Shown one piece after another: positions 1 through 7,016 of a stretch of 64,000 bases of DNA (its first letter is position 1; each line of letters starts with the position of its first letter). Source of the stretch: [Mycobacterium] fortunisiensis (GTDB lineage: Bacteria > Actinomycetota > Actinomycetes > Mycobacteriales > Mycobacteriaceae); assembly GCF_019050325.1 (NCBI RefSeq), contig NZ_VOMB01000021.1:1-64000 (forward strand). Reading direction: 5' to 3'. A model generated the notes under the pieces. That model was not told where the DNA came from. It worked only from the letters and a program-made list of their open reading frames with translations, and ran no database searches. The position numbers and the translations under genes were made by a program.

Positions 1-1566
1 GAGTTGGATCTGCGCCGGGAAGCCGAACTGGCCGACACCATCTTTTGGACCACCGACCCCTTCGAAGCCGTCACCGCCGAAATCTCGGCCGCGCTGCGCA
101 TCACCCGCCAGCGCGCCGGCACCCAAATCCGCTACGCCCGCGCATTGCGCGACCGGTTTCCCCAGGTGGCCGCCCTGCTGGCGGCCGGGCTGATCGATTT
201 CCGGATCGTGCTGGCCATCATTTTCCGCACCCAGAACGTCAGGGCTGAGGTGTGCCAGGAGCTCGATGCCATGCTGGCCCGCCACGCTGGGAAGTGGATG
301 CGGCTCTCAGAGAACAAGCTGCACGACCACATCGATGAATGGGTGATCAAACTCGACCCCAACGGACAACGCGTCCCCACCCCCGTCGATGACAGCCGCC
401 ACATCACCGTCGAACCCGGAGTGGCCCCCGGTGTGGCCAGCATCTGGGCCAACGTGCACGCCGAAGACGCTGCGGCCTTCGACCAAGAACTCAACTCCCT
501 GGCCCGCACCGTGTGCAAAGACGACCCCCGCACCCACGCCCAACGCCGCGCCGACGCCCTCGGACCCCTGTCACGACGCGAAGCCCAACTGCCCTGCCGG
601 TGCGGACTCGATGACTGCCCAGCCAAACAAACCCGCGCCGCGGCCGAAGCCGCCGTGATCCATGTGCTGGCCAACCAGTCCACCCTCACCGGGGACTCCA
701 ACGATCCGGGCTATCTGCCCGGATACGGCATCCTGCCCGCCGACACCGTGCGCCACCTGGCCGCCAACGCCAAGTGCAAACCGGTCGTGATACCCACCAA
801 CAGCAGTAGCGGCGACCGCGTAAGCACCAGCGACGCGGCCGACACCGCAGACAATGCTGACGCCGGGCAGACCCGCACAGCCGAAGCGACCGGCGCCGCA
901 AACACCGCTGACACCGCGCAAACCGGCACCGCAGATGCTGCCGACACCGACGCCGTCGATTCGCCCAGCGGCCCGGTGGATACCGACACCGCCGGCAACT
1001 CCTCCACCCCAGATGCCGAGCCCGGTTACCGCCCGTCGGTGGCGTTACGCGAGTTCATCTACTGGCGAGATCTCACCTGTCGCTTCCCCGGCTGCGATGC
1101 CCCCGCCATGGGCTGCGATGTCGACCACACCGTGCCCTACCCCCACGGCCCCACACACCCGTCGAACCTCAAAATGTATTGCCGCGCACATCATTTAGTG
1201 AAGACTTTCATCACCGGCTGGTCCGACCGCCAACTACCCGACGGCACAATAGAATTCACCACACCCACCGGCCACACCCACCACACCACACCCCACGGCG
1301 CTGAACTGTTCCCCACCCTGGCCCAGCCCACCGGAGAGCTGGATTTCCCTGAGAACGCCGAACCGCAGGAGCCGGAAACTCCCAGCGGCGACCGCAGCCA
1401 ACGCACCATGAAAATGCCGCGCCGCTCCAAAACCCGCGAACAACAACGACTCGAACGCATCGAGGACGAACGCCAAGAACGCTCCGCCCTCAACACCGCC
1501 CTGCAAGTCGAACACGACTACCAAGCCTGGATCGCCGAACACCACGCACCACCCCCACCATTCTGA
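1..1566 (+). CDS. DUF222 / 13E12-repeat family HNH endonuclease-like protein, 5' partial
   Basis: The frame is open at the first base of the window, so the N-terminus lies outside. About 520 residues are visible. The first half resembles the DUF222 helical region of actinobacterial 13E12-type proteins. Around residues 265-340 there is a Thr/Ala/Asp-rich low-complexity linker. The C-terminal part carries an HNH nuclease fold: the CRFPGCDAP cysteine pair, the CDVDHTVPYPHG core and CRAHH near residues 355-395. HNH proteins of this type are multicopy in mycobacteria, and their targets and roles are unknown. No transposase or integrase lies nearby. The family call is firm; the function is not known. 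Confidence 0.85.
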   Translation, partial: ELDLRREAELADTIFWTTDPFEAVTAEISAALRITRQRAGTQIRYARALRDRFPQVAALLAAGLIDFRIVLAIIFRTQNVRAEVCQELDAMLARHAGKWMRLSENKLHDHIDEWVIKLDPNGQRVPTPVDDSRHITVEPGVAPGVASIWANVHAEDAAAFDQELNSLARTVCKDDPRTHAQRRADALGPLSRREAQLPCRCGLDDCPAKQTRAAAEAAVIHVLANQSTLTGDSNDPGYLPGYGILPADTVRHLAANAKCKPVVIPTNSSSGDRVSTSDAADTADNADAGQTRTAEATGAANTADTAQTGTADAADTDAVDSPSGPVDTDTAGNSSTPDAEPGYRPSVALREFIYWRDLTCRFPGCDAPAMGCDVDHTVPYPHGPTHPSNLKMYCRAHHLVKTFITGWSDRQLPDGTIEFTTPTGHTHHTTPHGAELFPTLAQPTGELDFPENAEPQEPETPSGDRSQRTMKMPRRSKTREQQRLERIEDERQERSALNTALQVEHDYQAWIAEHHAPPPPF

Positions 1567-1631
1567 ACAGTGGGCCTTACCCCTCGGCGCAGTCCTCAGG
1601 CGCTGTGGGGTCGGCCGGATGTGCTCGGTGT

Positions 1632-1661
1632 CGGAACTAACCGCGCCGCGCTCCCGACCAA
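1632..1661 (+). promoter_or_regulatory. Putative SigC-type ECF promoter upstream of the WhiB3-like gene
   Basis: CGGAACTAA, then 14 bases, then CGACCAA: a GGAAC -35 and a CGAC -10 separated by exactly 17 bases. The same arrangement and the same CGAC[A/C]AA ending occur at three other sites in this window (4728-4757, 14236-14265, 15707-15736), all in front of copper or chalkophore genes. Transcription would start near 1668, about 35 bases before the chosen ATG. That this is read by SigC is inferred from the shared pattern and the nearby sigC gene. Confidence 0.6.
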
Positions 1662-1702
1662 TGGGCAGGACCACCCGACCAAGGCGAAGGGATATTTCGC
1701 GT

Positions 1703-1984
1703 ATGCACCAGTCGCGGCGATTGCCCGAACCCCGCGTTGAACTGTGGGACTGGCAACAGCTGGGCCGCTGTCGCGATACGGGGCCGGCAGTCTTCTTCGG
1801 GGCCGACGGCGAGGATCGCCGCACACGGCTCAACCGGGTTCGGCAGGCCAAGCAGGTCTGCGCGGACTGCCCGGTGCTCTCCGCCTGCCGTGACCACGCG
1901 CTCACCTCGGCCGAGCAGTACGGTGTCTGGGGTGGACTGACGGCAAGCGAGCGCAGCGCGCTGATGAGCAAGGCATTCCAATGA
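1703..1984 (+). CDS. WhiB3-like iron-sulfur transcriptional regulator
   Basis: A 93-residue WhiB-family protein. Four cluster-ligand cysteines lie at 23, 53, 56 and 62 (GRCRD and CADCPVLSAC), followed by the YGVWGG turn at 73-78. The opening WDWQQLGRC resembles M. tuberculosis WhiB3, and from the ATG at 1703 the cysteine spacing equals that of WhiB3; the frame is open further upstream but this start fits best, with AAGGCGAAGGG upstream. The protein ends 15 residues after the GVWGG turn, so it lacks the basic DNA-binding tail seen in WhiB3. The stop overlaps the next start (ATGA), implying translational coupling. WhiB proteins sense redox or NO through a 4Fe-4S cluster and bind sigma factor region 4. 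The upstream SigC-type promoter suggests membership of the copper regulon. Confidence 0.85.
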   Translation: MHQSRRLPEPRVELWDWQQLGRCRDTGPAVFFGADGEDRRTRLNRVRQAKQVCADCPVLSACRDHALTSAEQYGVWGGLTASERSALMSKAFQ

Positions 1985-2454
1985 CATCTGGAGAGATCAC
2001 CACCGAAATCGAGACCGAGCTGCGGGCCATCGAGCAGCGGGTCTTCGAGGACGTGTGGATCGGTACGTGGCGGGCTCGCGCCCTGGCCGGGCTGGCCGCG
2101 GTGCTGGCGGCCACGGCGGTGGCGGCGGTGGCGGTGGCGGCCGGGGCAGCACCGGCGACCGGCGGGCACCGGGTATCCGTGGTGGCCGTCGCCCTGTTCG
2201 GACTGTCGGCCGGGGCATCCACTTTTGCGCTGTTGCGTCGCCGATTTCGCTGGTGCTGTCTGGCGACCTGTCTTTCGGCGCTGGCCACGGTGAGCGGCGC
2301 GGGCACGTTCTGGTGGCATCACACCGCACACACGAGCTTCTGGCTGCCGGCGGCGGGTGGTCTGACGGCCGCCGCGCTGACCGCGGGATGGCTGGGGGTG
2401 TGTCTGGCTCCGGTCGCGTCGTCTCAACCGGATATGCGCGCTGGGCTCAGCTGA
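1981..2454 (+). CDS. Small four-helix membrane protein coupled to the WhiB-like gene
   Basis: A 157-residue protein with no family I recognise. An acidic N-terminal cytoplasmic stretch (residues 1-30, rich in Glu) is followed by about four hydrophobic helices near residues 33-54, 64-84, 88-107 and 117-142, with a short basic loop (LLRRRFRW) between helices 2 and 3. The start ATG overlaps the stop of the WhiB gene, so the two are probably one transcript. Its 3' end overlaps the convergent copper ATPase gene by 8 bases. It could be a membrane partner of the WhiB-like regulator, but nothing in the sequence shows this. Confidence 0.7.
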   Translation: MTSGEITTEIETELRAIEQRVFEDVWIGTWRARALAGLAAVLAATAVAAVAVAAGAAPATGGHRVSVVAVALFGLSAGASTFALLRRRFRWCCLATCLSALATVSGAGTFWWHHTAHTSFWLPAAGGLTAAALTAGWLGVCLAPVASSQPDMRAGLS

Positions 2455-4702
2455 ACGTATTCGGTTGCACGGTCCCGTAATTACGCAACCGCAGACTGTT
2501 CGACACCACCAGGAACGACGACACGGCCATCGCCGCACCGGCGATCAACGGGTTCAGCAGGCCGGCGGCGGCGATCGGAATCGCGGCGATGTTGTACCCG
2601 AACGCCCAGATCATGTTCACTCGAATCGTCCGCATCGTGGCGCGGGCCAGCCCCAGGGCCTGCGGTACCGAATCGAGGTTGTCGCGGACCAGGATGATGT
2701 CGGCCGCGCCGATCGCGACGTCGGTCCCCCGACCGATCGCCAACCCGAGATCAGCACAGGCCAGGGCCGGCCCGTCGTTGATCCCGTCGCCGACCATCGC
2801 CACCACGCGGCCTTGTTCGCGCAGCCGCTCGATCGCGCCCACCTTGTCCTCGGGCAGCACCTCGGCGACCACATCGTCGATGCCCACCTCCGCGCCGATC
2901 GCGGCGGCGGTGGCAGCGTTGTCACCGGTCAACAGCATGGTTTTCATGCCCTCGGCGTGCAGGTGCGCGATGGCCTCGGCCGCCGAGTCCTTGACCGCGT
3001 CGGCCACGCAGACGGCGCCGCAGACGGTGTCGCCGTGCGCGACGAACACCACGGTCTGGCCCTGCGACTCGCCCTTTTTGCGGGCGGCCGCCAGGTTGGC
3101 GGGCACCACCCGATCCCGGGTGACCCAGGCCGGCCGCCCGACGGTCACCTCGACGCCGTCGACCGAGCCAACGACACCGTGGCCGGCGAATGCCTGAAAG
3201 TTGTCCACCGCGGCGAGATCACGCCCGGCGCACGCGGCGACGATCGCATGCGCCACCGGATGTTCAGACGCCGCTTCGACGGCCGCCGCGTAGCCGAGCA
3301 CATCCTCGGAATTCCACTGCTCGGCGGCAACCACATTGGTGACCTGCGGCTGACCGGTGGTCAGGGTTCCGGTCTTGTCGAACACGACGGTGTCGACCGT
3401 GCGGATCGCCTCCAACGCCCGATGTCCCTTGAGGAAGATCCCCAGCTGAGCCCCGCGTCCCGAGGCCACCATCATCGCGGTTGGGGTCGCCAGGCCCAGG
3501 GCACACGGGCACGCGATCACCAGCACGGCTAGGGCCGCCGCCACCGCCCGGTGCACGTCACCGTCGACCAGCAGCCAACCGAGGGCGGTGGCCGCTGCGA
3601 TGGCGAGCACGCACGGTACGAACACGGCCGAGATGCGGTCGGCGAGCCGCTGCGCATCGGCTTTCTGCGCCTGGGCCTGCTCCACCAGGCGCACCATCCC
3701 GGCGAACCGGGTGTCGGGTCCCACCGCGGCCGCCTCGACGACCAGTCGGCCGTCGAGCACCACGGTGCCGCCGACCACGCTCGAACCTTCTTGGGTGTGT
3801 ACCGGTTTCGACTCGCCGGTCATCGCACTGACGTCGACCGCGGCTGCTCCGCTGACCACGAGTCCGTCGGCCGCAATGGCCTCACCGGGGCGGACGACGA
3901 AGCGCTGGCCCTCCTTGAGTTCGTCGGCCGGCAGCACGAGTTCGTCACCGTCGGGCAGCAGCACCGTCACCGACTTGGCACCCAACGCGGCCAGCGCCCG
4001 CAGCGCTCCCCCGGCCCGGGAGCGGGCCCGGGCCTCGAAGTAGCGGCCGGCCAGCACGAAGACCGTGACGCCCGCCGCGACCTCCAGGTAGATGGCCTTG
4101 CTGCCCAGCAGTGCCTGCCAGATGCCGGTGGCCTCGTAGGTCTGGTGATCGAAGAAGATCGTGTACATCGACCACACGGTGGCCGCGGTGACGCCGATGG
4201 AGATCAGGGTCTCCATGGTCGCGGTTCCGTACCGCGCGTTGCGCAGCGCGGCGCGGTGGAACGGCCACGCGGCCCAGGTCACGATCGGCGCCGCCAGCGC
4301 CGTGAGCACCCACTGCCACCCGGTGAAACGCGTGTCGGGGACCACGGCGAACATCACCGACAGATCAGCCAGTGGAATGAACAACACCGCGGCCACGGCG
4401 AGGCGCCGGAGCAAACTGCGAGCATGTGCGGCGTCGGGATCGACGTCGGGCACCGATCGCTCCACGCGAGGAGCCGCCTGGTAGCCGGCTCGCTCGATGA
4501 CCCCGCACAGTTGCTCGATCTCGACATCCGGGGTGGCTTCCACGGTGGCCACGCGGGTGGCGAAGTTCACCGACGCGCGCACCCCGTCGATCTTGTTGAG
4601 TTTGGTCTCCACTCGCGCAGCGCAGGCACCACACGACATTCCGGTGATGTCCAGCGCGATGCGCTGCTTCATCTCCTGGTCGGGGACAGTTGCTGTCGTC
4701 AC
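2447..4702 (-). CDS. Copper-translocating P1B-type ATPase (CtpB/CtpA-like)
   Basis: A 751-residue heavy-metal ATPase. It begins with one HMA domain carrying the GMSCGAC metal site, followed by paired helices, the actuator domain, the intramembrane CPCALGLATP metal motif, the DKTGTLT phosphorylation site, SEHPVAHAI and the GDGINDGPAL hinge. The CPC motif and CxxC head indicate Cu(I). The GTG at 4702 was chosen because GGGAG lies just upstream and a promoter at 4728-4757 leaves a leader of about 20 bases; it also gives the usual CtpA/CtpB length. It is divergent from sigC. In M. tuberculosis ctpB lies beside the Rv0096-Rv0101 chalkophore genes and has been placed in the SigC regulon. Here it probably moves copper toward the periplasmic side, for example for cuproenzyme loading; direction is inferred from the family. 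Confidence 0.92.
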   Translation of the reverse strand: MTTATVPDQEMKQRIALDITGMSCGACAARVETKLNKIDGVRASVNFATRVATVEATPDVEIEQLCGVIERAGYQAAPRVERSVPDVDPDAAHARSLLRRLAVAAVLFIPLADLSVMFAVVPDTRFTGWQWVLTALAAPIVTWAAWPFHRAALRNARYGTATMETLISIGVTAATVWSMYTIFFDHQTYEATGIWQALLGSKAIYLEVAAGVTVFVLAGRYFEARARSRAGGALRALAALGAKSVTVLLPDGDELVLPADELKEGQRFVVRPGEAIAADGLVVSGAAAVDVSAMTGESKPVHTQEGSSVVGGTVVLDGRLVVEAAAVGPDTRFAGMVRLVEQAQAQKADAQRLADRISAVFVPCVLAIAAATALGWLLVDGDVHRAVAAALAVLVIACPCALGLATPTAMMVASGRGAQLGIFLKGHRALEAIRTVDTVVFDKTGTLTTGQPQVTNVVAAEQWNSEDVLGYAAAVEAASEHPVAHAIVAACAGRDLAAVDNFQAFAGHGVVGSVDGVEVTVGRPAWVTRDRVVPANLAAARKKGESQGQTVVFVAHGDTVCGAVCVADAVKDSAAEAIAHLHAEGMKTMLLTGDNAATAAAIGAEVGIDDVVAEVLPEDKVGAIERLREQGRVVAMVGDGINDGPALACADLGLAIGRGTDVAIGAADIILVRDNLDSVPQALGLARATMRTIRVNMIWAFGYNIAAIPIAAAGLLNPLIAGAAMAVSSFLVVSNSLRLRNYGTVQPNTFS

Positions 4703-4727
4703 CGCCACTCCCAATTGCTCACTCTCA

Positions 4728-4757
4728 TTTGTCGCGCGAGCCCAGTGCAAAGTTCCC
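4728..4757 (-). promoter_or_regulatory. Putative SigC-type promoter of the copper ATPase gene
   Basis: On the minus strand: GGGAACTTT, 14 bases, CGACAAA. The -35/-10 spacing and both cores match the promoter-like sites before the PPE1-like and isonitrile synthase genes. The predicted transcription start near 4721 leaves a short leader to the GTG at 4702. No equivalent site points toward sigC itself. Confidence 0.65.
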
Positions 4758-4784
4758 GGGCCGCATCGCATAGTGTCGACGTCT

Positions 4785-5339
4785 GTGACTACCGAACGCC
4801 GCGAGGACCAGGTTACGACGCTGGCGCTGGCCGCCGGCCGCGGTGATTCGGCAGCGCTCGAGCAGTTCATCCGGTCCACGCAGACCGACGTCTGGCGAAC
4901 TGTCGCCTACCTGGGCGACGCGGGTTCGGCCGACGATCTGACCCAGGAAACCTTTCTGCGCGCGATCTCCGCGCTTCCCCGGTTCAGTGGCCGGTCCTCG
5001 GCCCGCACCTGGCTGCTGTCGATCGCGCGGCGGGTGGTGGTCGACCAGATTCGGCACAAGCAGAGCCGGCCGCGCACCCACCACGGGGTGGACGTGGAGC
5101 AGGTGCTCGACAGCTACCGCCCGGTGGGCGGGTTCGAGAAGATGGTGGAGATCCGCTTGCTGCTGGACGGGCTGGACCCGGACCGGCGGCACGCGCTGCT
5201 GTTGACGCAGGTGCTCGGCCTGTCCTATGCCGAAGCCGCCGAGGTGTGCGGCTGCCCCGTGGGCACCATCCGGTCCCGGGTGGCGCGGGCCCGCGAAGAT
5301 CTCGTCGCGGCCGCCGAGCGCGACGATCTGACCGGTTAG
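4785..5339 (+). CDS. sigC: ECF sigma factor SigC
   Basis: A 184-residue ECF sigma factor with region 2 (ADDLTQETFLRAI, then RTWLLSIARRVV) and region 4 (LLTQVLGLSYAEAAEVCGCP then VGTIRSRVARAR), closing in DDLTG. Many stretches match M. tuberculosis SigC (185 aa) word for word, including SADDLTQETFLRAI. The GTG at 4785 gives the family length; the reading frame is open further upstream. No anti-sigma gene is adjacent, which is also the case for M. tuberculosis SigC. The gene is divergent from the copper ATPase and its stop overlaps the convergent PepSY gene by four bases. In M. tuberculosis SigC is reported to drive ctpB and the Rv0096-Rv0101 cluster under copper limitation; here it lies among those genes. 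Confidence 0.93.
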   Translation: MTTERREDQVTTLALAAGRGDSAALEQFIRSTQTDVWRTVAYLGDAGSADDLTQETFLRAISALPRFSGRSSARTWLLSIARRVVVDQIRHKQSRPRTHHGVDVEQVLDSYRPVGGFEKMVEIRLLLDGLDPDRRHALLLTQVLGLSYAEAAEVCGCPVGTIRSRVARAREDLVAAAERDDLTG

Positions 5340-6688
5340 ACCGGCTGCTCCGCTCGCCGGTACTGCCACCACCCGACCACGACGTCGACGGCCACGAAGG
5401 CCGCCAGGCTCACCCCGAGCAACGGAACGAACCAGCCCACGACGGCCGTCACGATCACCACGGTGACCGCGGCGGCCGGTGGTAGTTCGGTGAGCACACC
5501 GCGGCGCGGCGGCCGGCCCCACCGTCCCCGACCGACGGTGGGGCGACGCCGCCACCACAGCAGGTAGCCACGCACGATCACGGTGACCAACGCCACCGCG
5601 AGACCCAGGAGCAGGAGCTGGTTGGCCAGGCCGAACAGCAGCCCCATGTGGAGCTGGATGCCCCAGGCCGAGAGCTTTGCGGCCCACGGCCAGTCGGCGA
5701 ACCACGAGATGTCGGTCACCCTCCCCGACAGGCCGTCGACGGCGACCGCGTTGTTCGACATCACCCAGGGCTGTCGAGTCTGGGTGACGGTGAAGGCGGT
5801 GTGGGCGTCGGCCGGGATGGCGGCCTCGACGTGGCCACCGACGCCGGCCTCGCGGGCAGCTGTCAGCACCCGGTCGATGTCTGCCACCCTCGGGTCAGCG
5901 GGTGGACTGTTCGCGCCCGACGGGGCAGCGCTGTGATGTCCTTCGTGGCCCGACGATGTCGACACGGTGGGCGTCGTCCACGACAACGCCGCACGCAGCT
6001 CGTCGACGTTCGCCCCCGCGTACCGCGACCAGGTCAGCCCGGTCGCCGACAGGAACAACAATCCCACGGCAATCCAGATCCCCACGGCGCCATGCCAGTT
6101 CAGCGTCCGTACCCGTCCGCGTCCAGAGCGGTCAGGCGTGAACAGCCTCGCGGCCGATTCTCCGCGGCTCGACATGCGCCGGTAGCGGTCCCACCAGAGA
6201 AACACCCCGGCCAGGGCGATCAGCCACAGCCAGGAGGCGGCCAGTTCGCTGTACAGCCGCCCCGGCTCACCCAGGTGCAGGCTGCGGTGGAGCTGGTCGA
6301 TCCAGGTGCGCAGCGGCAATGCGCCGCCGCTGCCGTACACCGTCAGCTCACCGTGTGAGGCGGCGGTCACCGGGTCGATGAACACGGCGTGCCGCTCGGA
6401 TTCGCCCAACGCCGGATCGTCGAACATCACCCGGGTGGTCTCGTCCGGTCCGGTTGCCGGCCGGACGGCGGTCACCGGCAGATCGGGCCGTTGCGCCTGG
6501 GCCGCCCGAATCTGTTGGGCCACCGGCAGCATCGCCCCGCTGCTGTCGGTGTGCAGTTGATCGCGATAGACCAGCTGTTCGATGCTGGGAGCAACGGCGT
6601 ACAGCCCGCCGCTGACGGCGGCGATCAGCAGGAAGGGGCCGACGAAGATCCCGGCATAGAAATGCAGGCGGCGCAGGAAGTCAGCCAC
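5336..6688 (-). CDS. PepSY-associated transmembrane protein, candidate metallophore reductase
   Basis: About 450 residues of the PepSY_TM family. A first helix follows LRRLHFYAG; a periplasmic PepSY region comes next; further helices carry histidines (HRSLHLG, LNWHGAVG, IQLHMGLLFG), typical of haem-binding in this family; a second periplasmic domain with a His/Ser/Pro-rich loop and two or three C-terminal helices follow. Some relatives, such as FoxB, reduce ferri-siderophores to release iron. In this copper-chalkophore operon, reduction of Cu(II) at the membrane is a reasonable inference. It overlaps the stop of the CopZ-like gene (GTG start at 6688; a TTG at 6700 is also possible), so it is probably the last gene of the chalkophore operon. 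It is not similar to Rv0102, the membrane protein at this place in M. tuberculosis. Confidence 0.85.
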   Translation of the reverse strand: MADFLRRLHFYAGIFVGPFLLIAAVSGGLYAVAPSIEQLVYRDQLHTDSSGAMLPVAQQIRAAQAQRPDLPVTAVRPATGPDETTRVMFDDPALGESERHAVFIDPVTAASHGELTVYGSGGALPLRTWIDQLHRSLHLGEPGRLYSELAASWLWLIALAGVFLWWDRYRRMSSRGESAARLFTPDRSGRGRVRTLNWHGAVGIWIAVGLLFLSATGLTWSRYAGANVDELRAALSWTTPTVSTSSGHEGHHSAAPSGANSPPADPRVADIDRVLTAAREAGVGGHVEAAIPADAHTAFTVTQTRQPWVMSNNAVAVDGLSGRVTDISWFADWPWAAKLSAWGIQLHMGLLFGLANQLLLLGLAVALVTVIVRGYLLWWRRRPTVGRGRWGRPPRRGVLTELPPAAAVTVVIVTAVVGWFVPLLGVSLAAFVAVDVVVGWWQYRRAEQPV

Positions 6689-7007
6689 CCAGATGCCCAA
6701 AACTCAGCCGGCCGACCAGCCTGGTCAGCGCCGAGGGTTGGGGGCGGTCTGGTGCCGCGGTGGTGCGCTCTGCGGCTCGGTAGCCGGCCTGTTCGACGGC
6801 TGCGCACAGCTCCGCGACGGTGACGCCGTCGTGGGTGTCGACCGTCGCGATCTTGGTGGCGATGTCGACCGAGGCGCGCACGCCGTCGATCGAGTTCAGC
6901 TTCTTCTCCACCCGGCTGGAACATGCTCCGCAGGACATTCCCGTCACGTCGAGGTGAATGCGTCGGACACCAGATGCCTGGTCGCTGCGTGCTGCTGCCT
7001 CTGTCAC
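6681..7007 (-). CDS. Heavy-metal-associated (CopZ-like) copper chaperone
   Basis: A 108-residue protein with one HMA domain at about residues 15-80. It has the LDVTGMSCGAC metal loop (paired cysteines) and the IDGVRAS segment. The domain is strikingly similar to the N-terminal HMA domain of the neighbouring ATPase (both have GMSCGAC, then SIDGVRASV or KIDGVRASV, then EQAGYRAA or ERAGYQAA), so the two probably arose by duplication. The C-terminal 25 residues are a basic, partly hydrophobic tail. The GTG start at 7007 sits 10 bases after the NRPS stop with AGGAA in front. It is likely to hold Cu(I) in the cytosol and pass it to the ATPase. Confidence 0.88.
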   Translation of the reverse strand: MTEAAARSDQASGVRRIHLDVTGMSCGACSSRVEKKLNSIDGVRASVDIATKIATVDTHDGVTVAELCAAVEQAGYRAAERTTAAPDRPQPSALTRLVGRLSFGHLGG

Positions 7008-7016
7008 TGCCGTTCC

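Noticed and set aside
780..1010. Repeated GACACC/GCAGAC units as a DNA repeat element
   Set aside because: They encode the Thr/Ala/Asp low-complexity linker of the DUF222-HNH protein and are irregular at the DNA level.
1..1566. HNH protein as part of a mobile element or restriction system
   Set aside because: No methylase, integrase, transposase or repeats nearby; DUF222-HNH proteins are ordinary multicopy mycobacterial genes.
5336..6688. PepSY gene as the counterpart of Rv0102
   Set aside because: Rv0102 is a CopD/cytochrome oxidase assembly-like membrane protein; this protein has PepSY domains and a different helix pattern.
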